Below, one piece after another: positions 53,880-60,715 of a DNA stretch of 60,715 nucleotides. The notes under the pieces were generated by a model, which was not told where the DNA came from, searched no databases, and saw nothing but the letters and a program-made list of their open reading frames with translations. Source of the DNA: Bacillus sp. EB01 (GTDB taxonomy: Bacteria; Bacillota; Bacilli; Bacillales; Cytobacillaceae); assembly GCF_000613125.1 (NCBI RefSeq), contig NZ_HG964497.1:2014405-2075119 (forward strand), given 5' to 3'. A program made the position numbers and the translations under genes. Within the stretch, counting starts at the first letter, position 1, and each line of letters opens with the position of its first letter.

Positions 53880-55253
53880 TTATTCACCCAGTGCAGCCTT
53901 TAAGGCTTGGCTCACTGTTGATACCCCTATAAGTTCCAGGCCCTTTGGCGCGGTCCAGCCGCCTAGATTATTAGCAGGAAGAATGACTCTTTCAAAACCC
54001 AGCTTTGCTGCTTCTTGCACCCGCTGTTCTATTCTTGACACACGTCTCACTTCACCCGTAAGACCCACTTCACCAATAATGCAATCCGTTGATTGGGTCG
54101 GCTTATCCCTAAAGCTTGACGCTATCGAAACAGCCACAGCAAGGTCAATTGCTGGTTCATCAAGCTTGACACCGCCTGCCACCTTTAGATAAGCATCCTG
54201 GTTTTGGAGAAGCATCCCTACCCTTTTTTCAAGTACTGCCATTAACAGGGGAACGCGATTATGGTCTATTCCTGTCGCCATCCTCCTTGGATTGCCAAAG
54301 CTGGTCGGTGAAATCAATGCCTGAATTTCAACAAGTACCGGTCTGGTCCCCTCCATGGAAGCTACCACAGTCGATCCCGCGGCGCCTCTTGACCGCTCTT
54401 CCAAAAATATTTCTGAAGGGTTTTCTACTTCCTCAAGGCCGGCTTCCTTCATTTCAAAAATGCCCATTTCATTTGTGGATCCAAAGCGGTTTTTAACAGC
54501 TCGGAGTATCCGGTACGTATGGTGCCGCTCACCCTCAAAGTATAGGACAGTATCAACCATATGTTCCAAGAGCCTTGGACCTGCAATGTTCCCTTCCTTT
54601 GTGACATGTCCAACAATAAAAATGGCAATGCCTTTTGTTTTGCCAATCCTCATTAATTCGGATGTGCATTCCCTTACTTGGGAGACACTGCCCGGTGCGG
54701 AGGTAACCTCTGGATGAAAAATAGTCTGAATCGAATCGACGATTACAAATTCAGGATTTGTCTGTTCAATTGTCCGGTTAATTTCTTCAAGGTTTGTCTC
54801 AGAATATACGAGCAAGTTTTCTGAAGCTATACCGATCCGTTCAGAACGGAGCTTTGTTTGACGCAGGGACTCTTCACCCGATATATAGAGGACGGTATGC
54901 TCCTTTTGGGCAAGCTCGGAGGATACTTGCAGCAAGAGTGTAGATTTCCCTATACCCGGGTCACCCCCTATAAGGACTAAGGATCCTTTAACGATCCCGC
55001 CACCGAGAACACGGTTCAATTCAGCCATATTTGTAAAAATTCTTGGTTCACTAACCGTTTCAACCGATGTAATAGGAACGGCCTTGGATGCTGTTCCCTG
55101 GGTATGGGAGAAGGCTCCTCTTCTCCCGGTTGCTGCAGGCTCGACTTCCTCTACCATAGTGTTCCATTCGCCACAACCTGGACATTTCCCCATCCATTTT
55201 GGTGATTCGTATCCACAATTATTACATATAAACTTTGTTTTTCGCTTTGCCAT
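53880..55253 (-). CDS. radA: DNA repair protein RadA (Sms)
   Basis: A 457-residue RecA-related DnaB-type helicase in recombination. N-terminal zinc finger (CNNCG ... CPGCG), Walker [11 protein letters not shown] (near residue 95), the RadA motif KNRFGSTNE, and a C-terminal Lon-protease-like domain (about 290-457) with [20 protein letters not shown]. Start ATG after GGAGAGGG. It lies beyond a terminator after clpC, and no good promoter is seen for it. Confidence 0.97.
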   Translation of the reverse strand: MAKRKTKFICNNCGYESPKWMGKCPGCGEWNTMVEEVEPAATGRRGAFSHTQGTASKAVPITSVETVSEPRIFTNMAELNRVLGGGIVKGSLVLIGGDPGIGKSTLLLQVSSELAQKEHTVLYISGEESLRQTKLRSERIGIASENLLVYSETNLEEINRTIEQTNPEFVIVDSIQTIFHPEVTSAPGSVSQVRECTSELMRIGKTKGIAIFIVGHVTKEGNIAGPRLLEHMVDTVLYFEGERHHTYRILRAVKNRFGSTNEMGIFEMKEAGLEEVENPSEIFLEERSRGAAGSTVVASMEGTRPVLVEIQALISPTSFGNPRRMATGIDHNRVPLLMAVLEKRVGMLLQNQDAYLKVAGGVKLDEPAIDLAVAVSIASSFRDKPTQSTDCIIGEVGLTGEVRRVSRIEQRVQEAAKLGFERVILPANNLGGWTAPKGLELIGVSTVSQALKAALGE

Positions 55254-55292
55254 TAGACCCTCTCCATTATCTTTTATCTGCCGGTAATTTTC

Positions 55293-55339
55293 AAAAAAAC
55301 AGGGAGGTACCGCCAGATAAATATGCGTGTACCTCCCTG
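55293..55339 (-). terminator. ctsR-mcsAB-clpC terminator
   Basis: An 11-bp perfect stem CAGGGAGGTAC/GTACCTCCCTG (55300-55310/55329-55339), 18-base loop, followed by TTTTTTTG on the minus strand. It lies between clpC and radA and would reduce read-through into radA. Confidence 0.8.
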
Positions 55340-55380
55340 GATTACTATGAAATCACAGTTGGAGCAGAACTTACCCCGCA

Positions 55381-55459
55381 TTAACAGGCAGTAAGACCCC
55401 CCAATTTATTTGGGGAAAGTGTGGGGGACCAGCTTCCCGTAAAAGCCCGGTTGATGAAA
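55381..55459 (+). mobile_element. possible remnant end of an IS605/TnpB-type element
   Basis: The segment GGCAGTAAGACCCCCC ... GTAAAAGCCCGGTTGATGAA contains a hairpin CCCCAA/TTGGGG (55399-55404/55410-55415) and a GGGGGACCAGCTTCCC stretch. From memory this resembles the right end (and guide-RNA scaffold) of IS200/IS605-type tnpB elements in Bacilli. No tnpA or tnpB is present. The rest of the clpC-radA gap (55460-55559) holds nothing I can name. Treat as a lead. Confidence 0.3.
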
Positions 55460-55559
55460 TATGATTTTTCTCTGGCTTAAGCCTTTAGAAAATTCATTCG
55501 GGCCATGCGCGACTGACAATCAGTGTGGCGATAAAGCCAGCTACCGATTAAGTTTCACT

Positions 55560-57998
55560 TTACTGGACAGGTTCCTCGGCTGCTGTTTTCACAGTGAACT
55601 CGCCATTATCTGCATCAATTATAACATGCTGGCCAGTCAATAATGTACCTTTAAGCAATTCCTCAGACAGACGATCTTCAATATGCTTCTGGATTGCCCT
55701 GCGCAATGGTCTTGCCCCATATTCCGGGTCATAGCCCTCCTCAGAAATTTTTTCTTTGGCTGCATCTGTAAGTTTGAGAGTAATATCCTGTTCTTTCAAG
55801 CGCTTGACTAGCTGGTCAGACATAAGTGTAACAATTTCGTTCAGATGCTTCCGTTCCAGTGAATGGAATACGATCATTTCATCAATGCGGTTAAGGAATT
55901 CCGGACGGAAGGCTTTCTTCAATTCCTCTAATACTTTGCCCTTCATGTCCTTATAATCCTGTTCTCCATCCTGAACGGTAAAGCCGACATATTTATTTCG
56001 TCTAAGCGCATCAGCACCGACGTTGGAAGTCATAATTAACACTGTATTCCTGAAGTCAACTGTACGGCCTTTGGAATCAGTCAGGCGTCCATCCTCCAAT
56101 ACCTGCAAAAGGATATTGAATACATCCGGATGGGCTTTTTCTATCTCATCAAGAAGTACAACTGAATACGGTTTGCGGCGAACTTTTTCAGTGAGCTGGC
56201 CGCCCTCTTCATAACCGACATAACCTGGAGGTGAGCCAACCAGACGGGAAGTTGAATGCTTCTCCATGTACTCAGACATATCAATCCGGATCATTGCATC
56301 CTCATCACCGAACATTGCTTCAGCAAGTGCCCTGGCTAGTTCAGTTTTACCAACACCAGTTGGCCCAAGGAAAATGAATGAACCGATTGGCCTTTTTGGA
56401 TCCTTTAATCCAGCACGCGCCCGGCGGACGGCCTTTGATACAGCCTTGACTGCCTCCTCTTGGCCAATTACCCTGGAATGAAGGATTTCTTCAAGGTTCA
56501 AAAGCTTTTCTGTCTCAGTCTGTGCAAGCCTTGAAACCGGTATTCCCGTCCAGCTTGCCACAACATGAGCAATATCATCAACTGTCACTTCACTATTTTC
56601 CTTGCCTTGCTGTTCTTTCCAACTCTTCTTTGTTTCCTCAAGCTGTTCGCGAAGGCGTTGTTCAGAATCCCTCAGAGAAGCTGCCTTCTCGAATTCCTGA
56701 CTTTGGACTGAGGCATCCTTTTCTTTACGGACTTCGTCAAGCTTCATTTCCAATTCTTTAAGATTTGGAGGTGTTGTATATGACCTCAGTCTTACCTTCG
56801 AGCCAGCCTCATCAATCAGGTCGATTGCTTTATCCGGCAGGAAACGGTCTGAGATATAGCGGTCTGAAAATTTGACGGCTGCCTCGATGGCTTCATCAGT
56901 AATAGTTACACGATGGTGTGCCTCATAGCGGTCACGCAGCCCTTGCAGAATTTGAACAGATTCTTCTGCAGTCGGTTCATCTACCCGAATCGGCTGGAAG
57001 CGGCGTTCAAGAGCGGCATCCTTTTCAATATATTTACGGTATTCATCAAGTGTTGTCGCACCGATACATTGGAGTTCACCACGAGCAAGCGATGGCTTCA
57101 GTATGTTCGATGCATCAATCGCGCCTTCAGCTCCCCCGGCTCCAATTAATGTATGCAGTTCATCAATGAAAAGTATGATATTTCCTGCCTGCCTGATTTC
57201 ATCCATTACTTTTTTCAGTCGGTCTTCGAATTCACCACGGTATTTTGTTCCGGCAACCACTGTTCCCATATCAAGTGTCATAACCCGTTTATCCCGAAGG
57301 ATCTCTGGAACTTCATTATTAACAATTTGCTGGGCCAGACCTTCGGCAATTGCTGTTTTACCTACCCCTGGCTCACCAATGAGGACAGGGTTATTTTTCG
57401 TTCTACGGCTTAATACTTCGATGACTCGCTGAATTTCCTTGCTTCGGCCAATTACGGGATCCAGGCTGCCTTCTCTTGCAATAGCTGTCAAATCCCTTGC
57501 CAGGCCATCAAGAGTAGGTGTATTTGCACTAACAGACGTGCTCCCAGGGTGACCACCGGATTCATTACTGCCCAGCAGCTGGAGAACCTGCTGGCGCGCT
57601 TTGTTCAAGCTGACACCAAGGTTATTAAGAACCCTTGCTGCTACTCCTTCACCTTCACGAATAAGCCCCAGGAGAATATGTTCAGTACCGACATAAGAAT
57701 GCCCCAGTTTCCGCGCTTCATCCATCGAAAGCTCAATTACCTTTTTGGCCCTTGGTGTGTAATGGATGGTTTGCGGTATTTCTTGTCCTCGGCCAATAAG
57801 AGTCTCTACTTCCTTCTGGATTTTTTCAGATCCCAGGCCTAAGCCATAAAGTGCTTTGGCTGCAATTCCTTCTCCCTCCCGGACGAGGCCTAATAAAATA
57901 TGTTCGGTGCCAATATTATTATGGCCTAGCCGAATGGCTTCTTCCTGGGCCAATGCGAGTACCTTTTGGGCTCTTTCTGTAAAACGGCCAAACATCAT
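55560..57998 (-). CDS. clpC: ATP-dependent Clp protease ATPase subunit ClpC
   Basis: An 812-residue AAA+ unfoldase for ClpP. Clp-N double repeat (about 1-145), NBD1 with [15 protein letters not shown], middle domain (about 410-470) that binds MecA/McsB, NBD2 with [18 protein letters not shown] and DMSEYMEKH, and the ClpP loop VGF (YVGFTVQDG). The start is MMFGRFTER after GAGGAGG; an in-frame ATG 11 codons upstream lies in mcsB. It degrades arginine-phosphorylated and adaptor-bound proteins. 13 bases after mcsB. Confidence 0.98.
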   Translation of the reverse strand: MMFGRFTERAQKVLALAQEEAIRLGHNNIGTEHILLGLVREGEGIAAKALYGLGLGSEKIQKEVETLIGRGQEIPQTIHYTPRAKKVIELSMDEARKLGHSYVGTEHILLGLIREGEGVAARVLNNLGVSLNKARQQVLQLLGSNESGGHPGSTSVSANTPTLDGLARDLTAIAREGSLDPVIGRSKEIQRVIEVLSRRTKNNPVLIGEPGVGKTAIAEGLAQQIVNNEVPEILRDKRVMTLDMGTVVAGTKYRGEFEDRLKKVMDEIRQAGNIILFIDELHTLIGAGGAEGAIDASNILKPSLARGELQCIGATTLDEYRKYIEKDAALERRFQPIRVDEPTAEESVQILQGLRDRYEAHHRVTITDEAIEAAVKFSDRYISDRFLPDKAIDLIDEAGSKVRLRSYTTPPNLKELEMKLDEVRKEKDASVQSQEFEKAASLRDSEQRLREQLEETKKSWKEQQGKENSEVTVDDIAHVVASWTGIPVSRLAQTETEKLLNLEEILHSRVIGQEEAVKAVSKAVRRARAGLKDPKRPIGSFIFLGPTGVGKTELARALAEAMFGDEDAMIRIDMSEYMEKHSTSRLVGSPPGYVGYEEGGQLTEKVRRKPYSVVLLDEIEKAHPDVFNILLQVLEDGRLTDSKGRTVDFRNTVLIMTSNVGADALRRNKYVGFTVQDGEQDYKDMKGKVLEELKKAFRPEFLNRIDEMIVFHSLERKHLNEIVTLMSDQLVKRLKEQDITLKLTDAAKEKISEEGYDPEYGARPLRRAIQKHIEDRLSEELLKGTLLTGQHVIIDADNGEFTVKTAAEEPVQ

Positions 57999-58011
57999 AA
58001 TCGATTCCTCC

Positions 58012-59082
58012 TCAATTAGTATCCAATTCAAGTTTTAATCGTTCTCTTATAAGGCAAGCTCTTCGGATGTCCCTTTCTTCAGGCCGTAAAGGTCCGCCTG
58101 AATATAATTGGAGGAATCCGGGCTGTGTTAATATCATAAGTTCATTCAAAATCGTTCTTGACACATTTTTTATATACCCCATATCAATTCCCAACCTAAC
58201 ATCGGATAAACACTTTGCAGCCTCTTTTGTTTCAATTATTCTGCTATTCGACAAAACTCCAAATGAACGGTAAACTCTATCTTCTAATTGTATGTTGTAA
58301 GTTTTCTCTAATGCGTCGCGGGCAGACCTTTCCTGGGCAATAAGCTGGCTCACAACGCTAATTAAGTCCTCAACAATATCTTCCTCAGATTTTCCAAGCG
58401 TGATTTGGTTTGAAATCTGAAAGATATTGCCGAGCGCCTGGCTTCCTTCACCATATATGCCTCTAACAACCAAGCCAAGCTGGTTTATTGCTGGAATAAT
58501 ATTATTTATTTGCTTTGTTAACACAAGCCCTGGCAAATGCATCATAACGGACGCCCGCAACCCGGTACCGACATTCGTTGGGCAACTTGTAAGATAACCA
58601 TGTTCTTCACTATATGCGTATTCGATTTGCTGTTCAATCCAATCATCTATCTCATTTGCCGCCTCTAGAGCTTTAGCTAGTTGAAAGCCCGGGAATAAGC
58701 ACTGTATTCGAATATGGTCCTCTTCGTTAATCATAATGCTAACTTCTTCATTTTCAGACAGCACACATGCCCCGTATGGAGAATCTTCAGCAAGGTTTGG
58801 GCTAATTAAATGTTTTTCAACTAGAACCCTTTTTTGAAGAGGGTTAATGTCCTGCATATTTAATAATTCCATCCTGCCTAATCGGGTCGGACTGGAAGGG
58901 ATCATCGATTCAAATCTTTTAATAATTTCATTTCCCTCTTCATTGGAAAGCATAGTTGGAAATTTATAATCAGATAGATTTCTTGCCAGCCTGATCCGCG
59001 AACTCAATACTATGTCAGAGTCCGGGCCATCCTCATTCATCCAAGAACTTACTGCATTACTTAAAAAGTTCTCCAGTGACAC
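58012..59082 (-). CDS. mcsB: McsB, protein arginine kinase
   Basis: A 356-residue phosphagen-kinase-like enzyme that phosphorylates arginines to mark proteins for ClpCP. Conserved: [49 protein letters not shown] (with the active-site Cys) and the pArg-binding C-terminal [10 protein letters not shown]. Needs McsA. One base after mcsA. Confidence 0.97.
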   Translation of the reverse strand: MSLENFLSNAVSSWMNEDGPDSDIVLSSRIRLARNLSDYKFPTMLSNEEGNEIIKRFESMIPSSPTRLGRMELLNMQDINPLQKRVLVEKHLISPNLAEDSPYGACVLSENEEVSIMINEEDHIRIQCLFPGFQLAKALEAANEIDDWIEQQIEYAYSEEHGYLTSCPTNVGTGLRASVMMHLPGLVLTKQINNIIPAINQLGLVVRGIYGEGSQALGNIFQISNQITLGKSEEDIVEDLISVVSQLIAQERSARDALEKTYNIQLEDRVYRSFGVLSNSRIIETKEAAKCLSDVRLGIDMGYIKNVSRTILNELMILTQPGFLQLYSGGPLRPEERDIRRACLIRERLKLELDTN

Positions 59083-59083
59083 G

Positions 59084-59632
59084 TTATTCCCCTCCCTCGC
59101 TTGTGCCCTTAATCAAATTCTCAAGCGATCGGATTTCATCCCGCACTTTTGCCGCCTTTTCAAACTCTTCTTTTGTTATAAGGTCTTTAAGCCTCTGCTT
59201 GGACTCTTCCAATTGTCTCCGAATATGCAGTGTACCGCCTACTCGTTTGGGTATTTTTCCATGATGCTTCCAATTGCCTCCGTGGACCCTTCTTATAATT
59301 GGTTTTAATTGTCCCGAGAACGCTTCATAGCACGCCGTGCAGCCGAACCGGCCCGCCTTTACAAATTGAGGGAACGTCATTGAGCAAGATGGGCATTGTA
59401 TGAACTCCTCTTTATCTATTGCACCATGCCCCTGATGTTGATAGGTATTTTCAAAGTTCAACAAGCCTGCAAGCAAATTATTTAAAGAAAACCCCGAACC
59501 ACCTTGCATCATGAACATTTCGCCTTTTTCTTGAGCGCATTGCTGACATAGATGAACCTCGGTTTTCTCTCCATTTACCACTCTTGTAAAATGCATGGTT
59601 GCAGGTCGTTGATTACATTCATCACATATCAT
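59084..59632 (-). CDS. mcsA: McsA, activator of McsB
   Basis: A 182-residue protein with zinc-binding CxxC pairs (CDECNQ, CQQC, CPSC, CTAC) in the first 105 residues and a UVR-like coiled coil at the C-terminus (about 135-175, [20 protein letters not shown]). It stimulates McsB kinase. 69 bases after ctsR. Confidence 0.96.
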   Translation of the reverse strand: MICDECNQRPATMHFTRVVNGEKTEVHLCQQCAQEKGEMFMMQGGSGFSLNNLLAGLLNFENTYQHQGHGAIDKEEFIQCPSCSMTFPQFVKAGRFGCTACYEAFSGQLKPIIRRVHGGNWKHHGKIPKRVGGTLHIRRQLEESKQRLKDLITKEEFEKAAKVRDEIRSLENLIKGTSEGGE

Positions 59633-59701
59633 ATTCTCACCTCTAGCATTCTCTTCTCTATACTTTATACAGTGGAGTTGTCCAGCGTTTAGCTTTATTC
59701 T

Positions 59702-60163
59702 CTACTTATACTTCAACGTGGTCAGCATTGCCTTAAGCATGCGGGCTCTTAGTTCATCTCTGTATGGCAGGTCTATATATAAAATTGATCTGTCTATAAC
59801 GCTAAGCATGATTTTAGCTTCACGATGAGTGATGACGTCCTCTTCAACAAGCCGGTAAATTACGCCTTCCGCCGCATGCTGGCTAACCTGATCTCGGATT
59901 ATCGATAATACATGATCGAGCAGATGGGCATGGTCGTTTGATTGGACCTTCATAATCCGGATATAGCCGCCACCGCCACGTTTACTCTCTACAATATATC
60001 CTCTTTCGATAGTAAATCTGGTATTGATGACGTAGTTGATTTGGGAAGGGACGCATTGAAATTTATCTGCTATTTCACTCCTCTTGATTTCCACCAAATC
60101 TTCATCACTTAGCTCAAGTACTTGTTTTAAATAGTTTTCAATGATGTCAGAGATATTTCTCAA
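59702..60163 (-). CDS. ctsR: CtsR, class III stress repressor
   Basis: A 153-residue repressor. Winged helix-turn-helix (about 1-65) with the Gly-rich wing RGGGGYIRI that senses heat, and the C-terminal dimerisation/McsB-contact domain. Start is TTG (RNISDIIENYLK) after GGGGGTGG. It represses its own operon through the operator just upstream, and clp genes elsewhere. Confidence 0.97.
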   Translation of the reverse strand: MRNISDIIENYLKQVLELSDEDLVEIKRSEIADKFQCVPSQINYVINTRFTIERGYIVESKRGGGGYIRIMKVQSNDHAHLLDHVLSIIRDQVSQHAAEGVIYRLVEEDVITHREAKIMLSVIDRSILYIDLPYRDELRARMLKAMLTTLKYK

Positions 60164-60182
60164 ATTGCCACCCCCTTCTGAC

Positions 60183-60199
60183 TTTGACTATCTTTGACA
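60183..60199 (-). promoter_or_regulatory. CtsR operator
   Basis: Minus strand TGTCAAA-GAT-AGTCAAA: two heptads of the CtsR box (A/GGTCAAA) with the standard 3-base spacer, located at the transcription start. A third partial heptad (AGTCAG) follows. Confidence 0.9.
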
Positions 60200-60202
60200 T
60201 TA

Positions 60203-60232
60203 ATTATACATTACGCGAGTATGTAGGTGCAA
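60203..60232 (-). promoter_or_regulatory. ctsR operon promoter
   Basis: Minus strand -35 TTGCAC (60227-60232), 18-base spacer and -10 TATAAT (60203-60208). The CtsR box begins four bases downstream, so bound CtsR would block initiation. Confidence 0.85.
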
Positions 60233-60568
60233 TTTTTTGATTTACTGATATTTTCTCCAAATCTTAGGATGATGAAACTAGGGGGAATTATTATATTTGG
60301 ATTTGGGGAGGGGGAATTTTTCTTCTACCCCTTTTTTTGTAAAATCAAACTTTAGACTTTAATGAGATGAGCATTGTAGGTTTGGAAGAAACCTCATTTC
60401 CTGTTGGCAGGCTTTACCGATAGCAGTTAATGTTAGTGGAGTATGCTTTCAAAGATAATATTGTGAGGTTACAACAATTAGGATATGATGGGATAGGAAT
60501 TCTTAATAATAATAGTGGTACCTCACGCGCTTCTATACTCTTATATTTATTATTCAGAAGCATACGAA
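60233..60568. other. gap between ctsR promoter and rrn terminator
   Basis: About 335 bases of AT-rich DNA. I see no gene; a plus-strand 76-codon open frame from 60430 runs into the rrn terminator and 5S gene and is not credible. No sigma-B-type promoter was clear. Confidence 0.6.
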
Positions 60569-60597
60569 AAAGGGCAACCCGTGTTGGGTTGCCCTTT
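60566..60597 (-). terminator. rrn operon terminator
   Basis: A 12-bp perfect stem AAAGGGCAACCC/GGGTTGCCCTTT (60586-60597/60569-60580) with a 5-base loop, ending TTTTTCG on the minus strand, directly after 5S rRNA. Confidence 0.93.
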
Positions 60598-60603
60598 ACT
60601 TGT

Positions 60604-60715
<112 letters not shown>

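Noticed and set aside
55266-55288. Possible radA promoter (TTGAAA, 17-base spacer, GATAAT)
   Set aside because: Transcription would begin inside or after the radA ribosome-binding site, so it is unlikely to serve radA.
55461-55643. Plus-strand 60-codon open frame across the clpC 3' end
   Set aside because: Mostly antisense to clpC with no ribosome-binding site or family resemblance.

Overview
This window comes from a spore-forming, low-to-moderate GC Bacillaceae (Firmicutes). Almost every gene and the gene order match the Bacillus subtilis chromosome near the origin, from the ctsR operon through the rpoBC, str, S10, spc and alpha clusters to the sporulation genes cwlD, gerD, kbaA and pdaB. 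The genus cannot be fixed from the sequence alone. An rRNA operon lies at each end, both read on the minus strand: the 3' part of a 5S gene and the rrn terminator at the right edge, and tandem rrn promoters with a pre-16S leader at the left edge.

Reading in the direction of transcription (right to left): (1) ctsR-mcsA-mcsB-clpC under a CtsR operator, then radA and the PIN/TRAM gene yacL. (2) ispD-ispF-gltX, then a T-box-controlled cysE-cysS-mrnC-rlmB-rae1 group. (3) sigH, rpmG, secE, nusG, rplK, rplA, rplJ, rplL, each block with its own promoter and structured leader. (4) A ybxB-like methyltransferase, then rpoB-rpoC, closed by a strong terminator. (5) ybxF-rpsL-rpsG-fusA-tuf. (6) The S10-spc-alpha superoperon from rpsJ to rplQ. 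(7) ecfA1-ecfA2-ecfT-truA and rplM-rpsI. (8) A sporulation block: ybaK-cwlD, salA, gerD (+), kbaA, pdaB (+), and a small conserved-looking 74-residue ORF. The only clearly accessory gene is a plus-strand MFS transporter between rpsI and ybaK.

Departures from the expected layout: the genes normally between adk and infA (map, methionine aminopeptidase, and a KOW-domain RNA-binding protein) are both decayed pseudogenes. disA, expected between radA and yacL, is absent, and a hairpin-rich segment resembling an IS605/TnpB-type end sits in the enlarged clpC-radA gap. PdaB has Asn where the NodB motif-1 Asp is expected. Several leaders (nusG, rplK, rplA, rplJ, rplM) carry attenuator-like hairpins, and the rplK and rplA leaders share a nine-base motif that looks like a ribosomal protein L1 site. 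A degenerate dispersed repeat occurs at least twice. No CRISPR array, phage, complete insertion sequence or tRNA was seen. I found no convincing new multi-gene system; the novelty lies in local gene decay and regulatory RNA candidates.
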